Of a stretch of 64,000 bases of DNA, positions 35,901 through 47,940 are shown piece after piece; positions within the stretch are counted from its first letter, which is position 1; each line of letters starts with the position of its first letter. Position numbers and translations under genes: made by a program. Source of the DNA: Nautilus pompilius (Eukaryota; Mollusca; Cephalopoda; Nautilida; Nautilidae); the NCBI GenBank assembly GCA_018389105.1, contig JACATO010001697.1, positions 124,001 through 188,000 on the forward strand. Direction: 5' to 3'. The notes beneath the pieces were generated by a model. That model worked only from the letters and a program-made list of their open reading frames with translations, searched no databases and was not told the DNA's origin.

Positions 35901-38165
35901 TTTCTCAGACCACAGTTTTCAGTTTTGAGTCATCCATATAATAATAATTAGAATGTTCTTCTTTTCCTGTTTGAATTAATTCCTATTCCATGTTTTACTC
36001 GCGAATAATCTGATAAATTATTTAAAGTTACCCGCGAGTTATTTCTATCTGATTCGGCATTGACAAAAGCACGTGCTTCAGCATCATTTGATGTTAAATA
36101 TTAACATCCATCATACTGTTGAGATCATTTGTGTAGATCAAGAAACCATAATGAACCCAAAAGACAAACCCTAGGGAATCGCAAAGGCAGGAAGATTATA
36201 GTACAATTTTGCGTATCTCCCGCAAAATAGAGGGAAAATCTAAAATACCGTGGATAATCGGTTGTTCAACCCCTGCTACAACGAACAGGAGAAATTAGTT
36301 CTGAACCGCCGATAGACAACTGGCAATACAATTAAAGCGGACTCACTTTAAACCTGATCGGTGGTAAGGAAAAGAATCGAAGGTGCACAAGTGTGTGTCT
36401 AACCAAATAATTCCTTTCTTATTCTTCATGCGCCTGGCCTTAGATGAAAAATAGTTTTTGTGTACTGGTGAATATCGTGCAAAGAATCACTTTATTTATC
36501 TTCATCGAGTCAGCAGGTATAAGATATTTTATGGCGGGCGCATCAAATTTGCTCGAACAAATTCACAGTCTGAATTCGCTGGAACTGTCGCCAATATTTG
36601 AGATTGACGGGTCTGGTAGAAGAAGATCTTAGTTTATACCCATCTATTTAATTAGCGCTAAATAAAATCGTCAATCATTCCCCAAAATGATCATCTTTGA
36701 GTGAATTTAGTAGTCATTTAATATGAAAGATGATATATTTCGTATACATAACATCTAACGATGGTCTTTTCTTTCTTTAACGAAGCCAATATAGGAGAAA
36801 CAAAGAAAACCTTTCCAACCAGTGTACTATAGTAAATCAACAAACGTTTCAAATGCTGTGTAACTTACCAAATGTTTTACTTTCAGAATCTTCTATGATA
36901 TATTTGAGAATACTCTAAGTCAGGAGTCAGGAGTCGGCCACCTACGGCTCAGTAGAGAACCAAATATGGTTCTTTTGTCATTTTCAAAATACGTTAAGCT
37001 TTTAAAATTAAAATTAATAAAAATTATTTATAATTTAAAAAAAAAACTTCTGATTACTAGTATCGAAATGGTCTCTTTTGTCTATGCTTCATTTATTCTA
37101 TTTATTAATCGTCTTGTCAGTTATCAAATATTCTTAGTCATAAAAATGAGCCTTCTCATGCTGGCCGTTTGTCCGAACACCTGCTCGGAATATTGATGTA
37201 GTTTGGCTCTTTGGTTTCAGGGGTCCATGGAAAGTCATCTGGTGATGAGGCTGGACGAAACCGGACTCCAAAATTGTAAATACCGTCGTCATATAGTATT
37301 TTTATGAGCGAAATACAAATTACAGTAAATGCCATGTAGAATTTCAAGTAAACGTGGTTTTTGAGGTTGTTTAATACAGTAACTAAAGAACTTTAGTGCG
37401 GTCTACAAGAAAGTGAATTCGAATCTGGTGCGGCCGATGCTGATTCCTTCTGATATTGCAGACAGAAACTTTTACTGCTGAATTAAATCATCTGGGGGGA
37501 TACGAACAGATAATTCATCCTCTTCGATTGGCAAGAAAAATCATAAGATTCCTAATAAATAAGTATGTGTTATTCCTGAGAAACCAAAAATTAATAAAAA
37601 TAAAAGATAAAGAGGCGTCATTTGATAATTACAAATAAATTAAATTATTAACGAAAGATTATTTTTTTAAGGGGAATGTGAAAATATATATTTCTTTCTT
37701 TCTTTATCGTCCCTCCAGAGCAGATGTAGCCCGATTGCGTTTGAACGTGAAGAAAGCGTTGAGATGCGTGGGCTAATCAATGAGAAACAAATCCTGTTTT
37801 TAAAGAAACGACTCCCAGGGTGCACTTCGGCGGCGTTCTCGCTCTCGCGCCGACCCCGCTTTGTTGGCGATAATTTTTCCTTAAGTAAATTCTTTCTTCA
37901 AGATTGGCGCTGTAATAAGAGTAAATTTCTGGCGGTTTTCTTATTAATTTCGTCTGAGCAGCTGGCAATCTTTAATTCTTTGTCTGTTCGGCAAGCGCGA
38001 TTTTTTTCTAACGAGCATATTTTTTGTACCCCCTCCCCTGTCTTCGAGCAAAGCCCTTCGGCGAGAGGTTTTTGCCAGGAATAAAGGCGCGCGTCCGGAA
38101 TCAGTTCGCCTCGGAACAGTTTTGCGTTCGATAATTCTGTTCCGTGTCTGCTGTAGGGAATCGCA
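32901..38165. other. Unique sequence, two CpG-containing blocks
   Basis: No gene is recognised in these 5.3 kb. The blocks at about 34640-35260 and 37720-38120 stand out by GC content and by homeodomain-type words (TCTAATTAATAGG and GCTAATTACACC near 34850-34890). They carry no repeat and look like candidate regulatory DNA. A short (GAA)n tract lies near 33027-33048. A tRNA B-box-like word, GAATTCGAATCTGG, occurs near 37414 without a clear A box. Confidence 0.35.
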
Positions 38166-38223
38166 CCGCGCGCGCGCGCGTGTGTCGTGTGTGTGTGTGT
38201 GTGTGTGTGTTGTGTGTGTGTGT

Positions 38224-38264
<41 letters not shown>
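38166..38264. repeat. (CG)n(TG)n alternating tract
   Basis: About seven CG units run directly into about forty TG units with three single-base slips. Alternating purine-pyrimidine sequence of this kind is known to favour left-handed Z-DNA. The long minus-strand frame with His-Thr repeats comes from this tract. Confidence 0.95.
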
Positions 38265-38266
<2 letters not shown>

Positions 38267-38865
38267 CAGTTTGTCCATATACATCTTCTTTTTTTTTTTT
38301 TTTGCATCTATGAAATTGAAAAGATACAATGTATGGGCTGAACTGAATTCATCGACTTGATGCGTTTGGGAGACTACTGACTGTTGGTACAAGAAATCGA
38401 ACGGCTGGTCCAAGAAAGTTGGCCAATTAGTGGAAAGCGGACTATCAATCAATGGAGAAAACTGCGCGTCTGCGGGCCCTAGGAGGAGCATCTCTGCTGT
38501 CTGAACACCCTGCGAGCTTACAAGTCAGTAGATGGGAATTTTTGGGGTTACTCGCCTCTGGTCAGTAGAATTGGCTTCGTAAATGTACGTCTTTAAGCGT
38601 GGTGAGGAAATGGGTTTTGTTTATTTTCAAATCAGATTTATTGCGCTGGTGGCAAAGGCATTAGCCGGGTTTTAAGAATAAAAGGAATCGTCAGTGAAGT
38701 TTATTCGTAAATTTAAATATTTTATGGAATTATCACGTAGCCCGTATTTCGCTGTTGTTGTTTAGAGAAGAGATTTTCCATACTTCGCTTTATGTGGAGT
38801 TTGGTTTTCAAGAAATTTTCAATGTAGTGAAAATGTTATTAGTACTGCATTGATAATAATAGTCA
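38265..38865. other. Unique sequence, no gene recognised
   Basis: Nothing stands out apart from a poly-T run near 38290. Confidence 0.5.
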
Positions 38866-39013
<148 letters not shown>

Positions 39014-39064
39014 GGTTACTGATACAACAAATTAGCAGAGAATAGTCCGTTTTATTAGCATATA

Positions 39065-40368
39065 TACAGTATTGGAAATAATTATGGAAACAAAGGAAAA
39101 ACTGTGTAAAATGGAAATAACACCGTACAGTATCGCACACGTCTCGTGTAAAGACACGTGGTGATATACTACATTGTGATTGGTTGTCATGCAAGCAATC
39201 ACAAACTGCCACAGCTGCAGGACTATAGAAGTACAGACGGCGATATAATTGTATTGTGGAAAATACAATGGCTCCTGGGAAGGAAATATCTCATGACAAG
39301 CCCATAGAAATCCAAGTCTTAGCTAGTGATGGCTACTCCACGTGGGAGCCTGCAGCCCGACGCCATGTTTTAGGTAGCTGTACGCAAGATTCTGAAAAGG
39401 ATACGCGAAACTGGTACCGCTGACGATGGATGCGGTCGAGGAAGAAAGCCAAACTCTCCATAAGTGATGTTAAGCTCCTCAATGTAGTTCTCTACGCGAT
39501 AGACGACGAGCCGGTAGAGATCTTGTGAGGTGCTAACGCTAACATTTCCTCAAGAACAGTAAGATGCGCGTTAGAGCGAAGTGATCCCAATAGATGTGTA
39601 AGCTGCCTGAAAACCGTTTCTGGGGAGATGCAACTGAACGGCCAGGCTGAAATGGGCAGCAAAAATGGAACAGTCAAAGTTTGAACTGTTGGCAATAATC
39701 AACGGCAGTTTGTTAAAGGTGGACCGGGGAACGGCATACCATTCAGTATACAACAGCTACGGTGAAGTTTGTGGGTGGATCAGTACAGATGTGGGGCTTC
39801 ATATGTAGCCAACGATGTCAGCGATTTGCATAAATCGAATGTATGCTGTCAGGTACAGGTAGGTTGTCATCCCGTATGCCATTCCTTCAGAACGACAACT
39901 TATTGGGCCAGAATTCATCTTCCAACATGACATTGACCCCCAATAAAACAGCAGGTGTAGTGAAAAACTGTCTAGATCGTTAAAAGACTGATGGAACTCT
40001 CATTACGATGCCTTAACTTACACAGTCCTGAGATGAACAACATTGAAACTATGTGGAGCTGTATGGCTACTGAGAAAGTCAGACGGCAACCGAACACCTT
40101 GGATGAATTGTAGAAAGTGCTACAGGATATTTGGAGCAATGTTCCACAGTCATACATTGATAACCTGTATGGGAGCATGAAAAGGTGTCATCCTGTATAT
40201 AAAAGCAGAGGGATCACGTAACAAATACTAATGCACTGTATGTATTAATTGTGTTTATATATATATTTTTAATGATGCATTGTGTATGTAAAATATACAT
40301 CTCTTATTTGCAATTACACACAATTTGTGCTTTTGTTGTTTGTTTCTTTGATCATTTCTATTACTGTA
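39065..40368 (+). mobile_element. Complete but dead Tc1/mariner-like transposon
   Basis: The element is 1304 bp, the usual size for the Tc1 family. It opens with TACAGTATTGGAAATAATTA and closes with the reverse complement of TACAGTAATAGAAATGATCA, an imperfect terminal inverted repeat that keeps TACAGTA, GAAAT and GAAACAAA. Both ends adjoin TA, the known Tc1 target. The single transposase gene inside is broken by frameshifts and stops (listed separately). It lies next to a long (TAC)n(TAA)n tract, a TA-rich target region. Confidence 0.9.
39268..40221 (+). pseudogene. Tc1-like transposase pseudogene
   Basis: The start at 39268 gives MAPGKEISHDK and then ASDGYSTW, the first helix-turn-helix of a Tc1-like DNA-binding domain. 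It meets a stop after 51 codons, just before the hook-like CGRGRKP motif near 39430, which is followed by a frameshift. Later pieces are EQSKFELLA (first catalytic aspartate region, here degraded, near 39665), VKFVGGSVQMWGF near 39762, FQHDIDP near 39920 (second aspartate) and MNNIETMW near 40035 (the third acidic residue, E, of the DDE/DDD triad). The tail from there reads in one frame, apart from one TAG, to TAA at 40221. There are at least three frame changes and several stops, so the gene encodes no working protein. Confidence 0.88.
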
Positions 40369-40950
40369 GTTTAATAAAGAACAAATACCTCTCGTTCGAT
40401 TTAAAACATTGATGACAAGCAGAAATATTACTTACATTTTAGAAAGAACGGGAAGCTCTACCGGCGAGGGATTCTGTAATGCACATAAAGCAAACATCGG
40501 CTCGTCTAAAACATAATCTCTAACCGCCTATTCTTCAAAATCAAATGGTGATTATTCATTTCTTATCAATTCTACAGAAAAAATAAATAAATAACATTTT
40601 ATAGCAACACATATTGTTGTACTCATTCTGGTGTATTGACGTGAAAAAGTCTAGGAATGCACGAAAACTGTCATTGATAAATATATGGTGGTAAACTTCA
40701 TTCCTAATTAAAGTTATTTTTCATTGAAACAAAATATGTTTATTATAAATATTTCTTTTTCGTGCAATGTATTTACGATTTGTCTAATGCAACAAAGAAC
40801 CGATATTTTGGAAAGGAACATAAAATTAGAGGATGGCACTTTTCTATTTTCCAATAACGCACATAACTTTGTAAAGATGGTACGGAACAAGTTGGAACCA
40901 ACTGCTGACACAAAATGTTTCGTTGCGAAATCCGACGGCCTGACAAGTCC

Positions 40951-41127
40951 TCAGTTAGTCAGTGGGTTGAGAGCTCGAACGTAATATAAGCCAGCATCAA
41001 GTGAACTGACGATTTCCTCCACTTTCTCCTCCAGCTGTTCAAAAGACTTCCAACGTTCTTCTGTGGTATTTTCTGCCACTTCTCGTGCTATGTTCAGCAA
41101 TATTCTGAACAGGAGAATTTCTCTTGT
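40951..41127 (-). pseudogene. Unidentified coding-like fragment, coiled-coil-like
   Basis: The minus strand is open for 58 codons between stops. It reads FRILLNIAREVAEN, TTEERWKSFEQLEEK and VEEIVSSLDAGLYYV. The charged, heptad-like spacing (L..L..A..V, then F..LEEKVEEIV) suggests an amphipathic helix or coiled coil. There is no ATG at its start and no clear splice site. It lies in the same 600 bp as the 57-codon frame at 41338-41511 on the same strand. I cannot name a family. It may be part of a transposon gene or a decayed host gene. Confidence 0.2.
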
Positions 41128-41337
41128 TCACATTACGTCCGCTCTGATGTAAAAGATTGTTTTATCGCATTCAAACCGAGCACGCAGCAAGTCGAGCATG
41201 ACATCCAGTCGCATTGCCACGGAGATATCGCACTACTCACGGTGTGATCTGGCGCTACCTGATGGCATTTAAGTGTCCGGACAAAGTAACAAGATTAACC
41301 TTACATTCATAAGATACAAGTCCACGCTCGATATCCG

Positions 41338-41511
41338 TCACCACGCAACAGTCCAAGGACTGCTTCCTCTTCCCATAAACTCTAAATTTGAATGTAGACT
41401 CAATGCTAAAGAAACGACTTTCATCGGACTAAAGTTCCTTTCTTCACGTGCTAAAATTGCACTAGAAACACCGAATCGTTGAATTAAGTCTGGCTTGAAT
41501 TCGGTAGACAT
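41338..41511 (-). pseudogene. Unidentified 57-codon frame
   Basis: On the minus strand, from ATG at 41511 to TGA at 41338, the frame begins MSTEFKPDLIQRFGVSSAIL and ends SSPWTVAW. Amino acid composition is ordinary with no low-complexity run. It precedes the coiled-coil-like fragment at 40951-41127 on the same strand, separated by about 210 bp with stops in all frames. No family is recognised. A chance frame is possible. Confidence 0.15.
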
Positions 41512-43148
41512 TTTACAGCGTCGAGCGCGGTTAAAAGGTCTTCTAGTTCACTGGACATGTGGCATTGACGAAGGCACACTTCACGAATAGCTGCCCTGTT
41601 TGCCCTAGGAATAGGGTCGTTCTACGCTGACGTCCACTACAAGCTTCAGTTTAGCAACGAGACAAATGATGACTGAGGCATGCATGCCACGTTGCCCTTT
41701 TCTGTCTCTACAGGAAAGTCCAGCATAAAAGTTTTTTTTTTTATTTATCTGCCACTTTTGGACTTCCGTGTAACGTTTCCGTTCATACTCGCACACAATA
41801 GCAGAGTTTTAGATCCGAAACAACTCAAATTAATCCTACTTAATGCGTGCTTATGATATCGTACTTGATTTTTCCAGAGAGAGTCCCATGGTCAGAGGCT
41901 ATCAAAATATGAAAACTTACGAGGTCCGTGTGATAATACGAACAGTACGATTTCACCTAACCGTTTTTTTAAAAAAGCCTTTATTCCTCAAAAATTCTAA
42001 TTTTGGTTAATATGAAGGATAATTTTGATGTGCATATATATTTAATTACTGCTCTTGTAATAATTTTTCAGAGAATTTCGCACAAATATTTATCATTAAT
42101 ATGGTGTACGTGATGATTTGCATAAATTTCTATATGTAGTAAGGATGAAGTCCGTTGATCAAGAAAATTACTTCTGAATTCCTAAAAAAAACAATAAGAA
42201 GCGAATATATAAGCGTACGTATTATTTATTATTTACATTTTATTTAATGCAAGCAGAGCTAACTGTTCCAACACTGTAATTTTCTAAACATTTGATAAGT
42301 TTATAAATATTTTAAAAATAATTTATTAGAGTCATAAATGGGCTTTAGTTCTTTTCTATCTTTTTTAAAGTTATTGCAGTAAATCTTTTCCTTCAGTTCC
42401 TAGCTGACATTGTTAGATACACAAATGCGCAAGCTTGAGAGTGATCAAAAATGAGTTTTTAGCGCCTTACAATCGAAAATACAGATGTTTCAAGATAAAT
42501 ACAAAATAGAAAATAATGAAGTAGTAAATAAACGGCAACTCAAAAAAGAGAGCAACAACCGATATATGAATAATTCACGTCCTGCTAAGCAGAATGATTT
42601 TAAATGTCATTTATTTAAGATAGTTATGATTTTAATAAATGTTTTATTTATAACCAAAGACAGAAACAATAAATCTGGTGTCATTTACAAGTTAAGGCTG
42701 TATACCAGTCCAGAGCTATGTTCTCTTAGATCTGTTGATGTTATATAATTAATTCTTAAATATCTGCATCAGTATTTGAGGCCAAATAAAAAATTATGCT
42801 GAACGCTTCTAGAGATAGAATACGATTTATTAGTAGTTTCTGTATTATTATTAAATCTTTACCTTAAAAATAAACAATTTCAACATCTTGATATAACGAA
42901 AAACTTGATTTTCTTAATTCATTTTAAGCTAAATGTTAACATTTTAAATAAAGACATTTGTGTCGTACTTTTGCAAATGTGTATTTGTATGATTTCCGTG
43001 AAGACTTTATACATTGTTATACAGTGTTACACTAAATCACGGTAAGACGTCTGCAAAGGGACTTTACAGCATAAACACAGATTTTACATGAAAAATACCG
43101 TCAAATGATATTCCTTTATTAAGCAAATAAAAACAATTAAAACTAATC

Positions 43149-43176
43149 ATAAAAACTATTTTAAAATAGTTTTTAT
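43149..43176. repeat. Perfect 28 bp palindrome
   Basis: Each 14-base half (ATAAAAACTATTTT) is the exact reverse complement of the other, with no spacer. Such palindromes can extrude as cruciforms. No repeat family is recognised around it. Confidence 0.9.
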
Positions 43177-45628
43177 TTGTACCATTTTTAAAAGTCAGCC
43201 AAACACATATGCACATAAAAATACGCATTTTCAGTTAAGGAAACACGCAAGAACACACTAATAAGAAGAGTTAAAACTTTAAAAAACTGTTTCAAGGTGA
43301 TCTGTAAGTGTTACTAATTTTTATAGCTGGATAATCTTATATATTTATAAGAGTATATTTAATATTTCTAGAGTGAACTAACAAAGGAAATCATTAAAGA
43401 TAAAGTCATGTTTTGCTGCAGAAATATTATAAATGTTTATAAAGAGAAACAACAAAAAACAGACAAAAATGTGCTTTATTTTAAATAAAAAGAGGAAAAC
43501 CAATTATTTCAAAATTTCAGCCTTATTCATTTTTTTGAAAACTTTTCCGCAGATTTTCGAGATTAATGTCAGTTCAATATATTTATTATTGTTCAGATAC
43601 CCTTTTCTAGAGCTGTCAGGACAAGCTGACCAAAACAGACATTTTTTTGTAGAAGACAAAAAAAAGGGACAAATTTGTCAAAAAAAACACAGTAAACTGA
43701 GCATAAAATATCGAATCTGATCAGCTTTAAAAAAAAAGTTCATGTAATTTTTAGAAATTATTGCTTAGACATGATTATCTCCTATGTTTCATCTTTAAAT
43801 CGATCGACTGACTCATGCACATAGCTAAAGAACTCCAGGGTTTGATAGCCACCGAACAGCTGTCAATTAACTTAATTAATCGTTCCACTAATATAATTAC
43901 CACAGCTGATTTTTACGGTGCCGTATTTGTCTGTTTTTTTCAAACGTCAGGACCAAGGAAACTGGTTATTCCAGTGTAGTCGAGGTTATTTTTCTTTCCC
44001 AGCTAAAATAAAAGTTTCCGATGTCATGAGCTTTCATTTCGGTCTGTGATTAATTACTGACAGAGATTCCACCAGATAGCGTGGTGGGACACTAGTAACG
44101 ATGCAAGTCAACTTCCAACTCAGAATTATCTGCGACACCGCTTAGTGAAAAAGATTTGCGTGTAGCTATTGCATGTAAAGTTATTTACAGAATAGTTTGA
44201 ATTAAATTGCGGGTTGTATATTTAAGCAGTTAACTCTATACAGAACACTTTCGTCACAATGAGACAAACATTGAAAAAATGTAAAAGAAATTCCGGAAAA
44301 GGCCTGTCATAAAATAGTGTAACATCTGCCTGTATACGTATGTGCTACTTACGAGATCGATTCTCATGGCTACCTGTAAGTCTCATCGATGATTTATTTA
44401 TTGATTAATTTAGAATAGTGACATAAAGCAAGTATAACATCACTGTGGCTTTTTAATGAAGGCATCTTAACCCCCCCAAAGCAAGGGGTAACATTAAAAG
44501 CGTCAGAAGCACATTGTATTCTTTAGTGTGTAATTTACAATGGTTTAGTGTTTAACAAAGAATATAGAAACATCTGGAAAATCGTTGTGTGGCAAAAGTA
44601 TGATTTGTGCATAGATCTGCTGGTGGCAGCCACATGGTGTGGAGAAGAATCTCACATCAGGCACATTCGGATGTCGTGTGACTGGTAGCATTTTCAATGA
44701 CGTATAGAATCCAGGAGAATGATTATTCACACTCATTAATTCAGATATGTATTATGATGCCCGCTTCAGCACAGTTTTGGTATCGGAAAGAAAAATGTAC
44801 AACTAAATTAAAAAAAATACTTCAGATTAAATTCACTATCGCTTAGCGAAAAGAGGACAAAAATAACTGTCTACAGATTTGACCTCTGTTTCAATTTTGC
44901 GAAAAGAATCAGTAATTCTTTACTCAGAGAATGCACAATACTTTTTTTCAATTTCTCTTCTTCTTATCTATAGCCAAAACTTTAGAAGTTTAAAACTGAG
45001 TTTCAGTGTGGTTAATATTTGAATCTCTAGGCGTCCATCAACAATGATAAAATAGAATTGATAGATCTTTTCTCATTTACCAAAAAATTAATTTCGTTCA
45101 AAATGCAAAGTCTGTAGCAAACACGTGCGAAAATTTTACGAAAAGATTTGTTTTTTTTAAAATATATTCTAATGTCAGACGTAATTGTTTTATATTCTTT
45201 TATTAAAATCTGCTAACATTTTTTTTTGGTTCCTTATTCTTGAACGTAACAATTGTGCTATTGATTTCTGGGTCACGGTAACAGAAAATCATAAAACGTT
45301 GACAGCAGAACACAAATCTCGGTGACGATAACAAGTTTCTACTCAAAGCTTGTGACACCTGATAGAGTTCGTATTTACTAACAGTAAAATTGAGTAAAGA
45401 CCATTTTTACACAGCATTAATGGAATGTGCTTCAAATGAACGTTACATAGATTTTACTGTTCACTGATAAAGATAAATAATACGTAGAATTTAATGAAAT
45501 TTTGATAAAGATAAACCTTACATAGCATTTACTGAAAAACAATAAACTTTATGTTAACAGTAATGCATTATAAGCGTATTTGCAGTTTAAAAGAGAGGGA
45601 TTTTTTAAATAAAGTGCAAAGTATACAC

Positions 45629-45757
45629 CTGCTTATCGTTTAAAGTTAGACGTATCGTATAGTTTATCCTACTGCTTATCGTTTAAAGTTAGACGTATCG
45701 TATAGTTTATCCTACTGCTTATCGTTTAAAGTTAGACGTATCGTATAGTTTATCCTA
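45629..45757. repeat. Three identical tandem copies of a 43 bp unit
   Basis: Units at 45629-45671, 45672-45714 and 45715-45757 start CTGCTTATCGTTTAAAG and end GTATAGTTTATCCTA with no difference that I can see. Perfect identity implies a recent expansion, in contrast with the decayed arrays at 24-26 and 59-62 kb. Confidence 0.95.
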
Positions 45758-47519
45758 CGTCAGTTAGGCGGCACTAGGTTTACTGCCGGTATCGACGCTC
45801 TCTAAGAAGAAGGTGAAAATACCATTGTCGCCATCTGTTTCACCGTTCGTTAAAGTTACCTTTTCCTAAGAAAAAAACATAAGCAAATCCATTTGAACTG
45901 ATTATTATTTGAAAAGACAATAATAATGTGGGCGTAGTTTTGTTTTTAAAAACTGTAAACTCGTATTTAAAAATATACACATCGGCGGTTTTCTTTTCTA
46001 TATGTACAGGTAAACAGGTGAAAAGCTAGATTTTTTGTATCTGATCTAAAAAAACAACAAAAACAACAAAAAACCGGCAAAAATTAGAAGACGAAACAAT
46101 GCGCAGTGGCGAGGTAAGAACTCTCAGCGGATTGGAACTTTTCTCAATCTGCGGTCCAACAAAAAACAGAAGGAAAGAGGAGGAAGAGCCGGTGCGGCGA
46201 ATACCTGACCAGATCAATGGCTTTCAACCGTCCGCTCTTCTGCGATCAGTCAGATTTAAAGCAAAAAAAAAAATAAAAAAAAGAGAGGAGGAATGGGAGA
46301 GTTGTTTAAAACGGAATTATTCCGTCAGGCCAGCACGTTTTGGTTTCGTTTCTTTTCGCCAGCCGCGGGTGGTAAATTGGAAAGGCGGAATATTGGATTT
46401 TCTTTCCAAAGCAAACATGGCCGACGGTGCAGCAGAAGGACGCTTTCCCACAGCGCCTCGGGCCATACAAATCAGCCAGGAGGACAAAGCTATTTGCACA
46501 GTTTGTTTGAGATAATTCCTTGTATGTTCAAGGCGTTAGAAGGAAACTTTTTCACATGCATAAATCCCCCCCCAAAAAAATTTTGTTTTCTCTCTCTCTT
46601 TTTTTATTTTTAGGAGGGACTGCTGTTGTCTACATCGGAAATGGCTGTTGAAAAGGCTACATTTTTTTTTGGTATTTACCCTTTTCTTTTTACCTGGTTT
46701 ATACGGATAGATTTACTAAACGATCTTCTACCATTTTCTAAAATCTATCCTGACTTTATCGTTTTACGCAACTTGTGATATGCATTATAATTATTTTATC
46801 ACTTGAAAGCTTAACAAAACAAAAATACCAAAATGGCGACATAAACGGTAAATAGAGGGAATATTTCTAACTGTGTCTTAGTTCATCTTGAACTGAGAAT
46901 AACCCGGTTCCGGCACAAAAGAATGCCACAAAAATCGGAAAATGGTGCCGCGTACATTTGCCTAAGTAAAAAGTAGGAGAAATGGAGACAGCAGATCAAG
47001 GGAAAAGATACTTGGGAACAGAAGTTTTATTGTCGTTTAAAGTGAGATTCAGTAGCTTGATAAATTAGAATTCTTGAGCTTGAAGGTTGAAGTCAGAACA
47101 AGATGTCGTCAGTAACTTGATGTCATCCAAAAGAAATTTATGATTTAAATTTCAGAGAAACGTGATTCCAAAGAGCCTAACCCTAACCCTGCCGGACAGA
47201 GATGCGACGTCAACCTCTCGTGAACATGCGGCTTGGTCTTGTTTACGCAGGCCGCCTGATACGGGCGACACTGAATTAAGTAGATAACGCGCCATCTGTC
47301 CCATAGAGTAGACCATTTATACCGAGGGTTGAAAATAAAACTTTACGTTGTGAAAAGATACAGTGAAACACAAAGCTACTTGTTTTGCAACATCGTGTTC
47401 AGGTATCTGATGTAGATGAGAGTTTTTAAATACAAACATTGCTACATTGTTACAAATGACAATGGTTAGAAACTATTAGGCTCTAGTATTTTAGTAATAT
47501 AGGACACTTCTCGTGAAAA
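45758..47519. other. Unique sequence with CpG-containing block
   Basis: At 46090-46520 a GC-richer stretch supports a 138-codon plus-strand frame with a long Lys/Glu segment from A/G runs. Its last part (from ATG 46417, MADGAAEGRFPTAP) has a good start context but no recognisable domain. A telomere-like pair of CCTAACCCTAACCCT words near 47178 is too short to mean more. The rest is unremarkable. Confidence 0.3.
46417..46515 (+). CDS. Hypothetical 32-residue ORF in CpG-containing block
   Basis: ATG at 46417 has the strong context AAACATGG. The frame reads MADGAAEGRFPTAP, then ISQEDKAICTVCLR, and stops at TAA 46515. It is also the end of a longer 138-codon frame whose first part is low-complexity. 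I do not recognise it. It could be an upstream ORF, the beginning of a coding exon, or chance. Confidence 0.12.
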   Translation: MADGAAEGRFPTAPRAIQISQEDKAICTVCLR

Positions 47520-47940
47520 TTAGTAGGAAGAAAACACAGGGCAGAGAGTAAACAATCTCATTGACAAGCCAGTATATGTAGGTTTACGGTAAACAGAAAC
47601 ATCTAGATGATGTTGTTCTCTGTAACTGCAGAGGGTGTCAACAAAAGACAATTTCCCATCAAATTTCACCCCCGTAGTAAAGTTTAAATTGACAAGAGAA
47701 GTAATCAGCCACTGTAAAAAAAAACAACGTTCTAGCTGTATATTCAGGAGGGATTGCAAACATATTGTCAACATATCTGCAATAGAAGTAATGACGTTGA
47801 GCAGTAAATTTTAGAAATTGTTCTCTAATAAAACATATGAAACCATCGGCTAGAACGAAACAAAGGATAGATCCCATGGAAAAACCATCAGTTTGAATGT
47901 GCAATTTACCATTTGAAAATAAAACAAACATCTGAAGCAG
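47520..47940 (-). mobile_element. Penelope-like reverse transcriptase fragment
   Basis: Two overlapping minus-strand frames join into one reverse transcriptase segment with a frameshift near 47665. The first (47931 to about 47665) reads SNGKLHIQTDGFSMGS and then RYVDNMFAI. These match the QTDG..MGS block and the catalytic YVDD block of Penelope-like elements, with the second aspartate here asparagine. The second frame (about 47665 to 47520) continues GKLSFVDTL and VYRKPTYTGL, which are hallmarks of the same family. The earlier reverse transcriptase blocks and the GIY-YIG endonuclease expected after it are not visible. The copy is truncated at both ends and inactive. Confidence 0.85.

Larger units (their letters stand above)
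40369..45628. other. AT-rich unique sequence with some coding-like fragments
   Basis: Outside the fragments listed at 40951-41511 I see only AT-rich sequence, A/T runs and chance frames. The one sharp structure is the palindrome at 43149-43176. A weak recurrence of ACATAG, TTTACTG and GATAAAGATAAA words at 45420-45540 may be a decayed short repeat. Confidence 0.4.

Noticed and set aside
37400-37440. B-box-like GAATTCGAATCTGG
   Set aside because: No A box at a proper distance, so I did not call a SINE head.
37898-38491. 197-codon minus-strand frame, the longest in the window
   Set aside because: Its middle is a His-Thr repeat that translates the (TG)n tract, and the ends show no domain.
44545-44736. 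63-codon minus-strand frame with ordinary composition
   Set aside because: No recognisable domain, no partner exon and AT-rich flanks; best explained as chance.
46099-46416. First two thirds of the 138-codon plus-strand frame
   Set aside because: The Lys/Glu-rich part derives from A/G homopolymer-like sequence and no domain is present. Only the short end with a good ATG was kept, at low confidence.
47175-47190. Telomere-like CCTAACCCTAACCCT
   Set aside because: Only about two and a half repeats occur, which is too few for an interstitial telomeric array.
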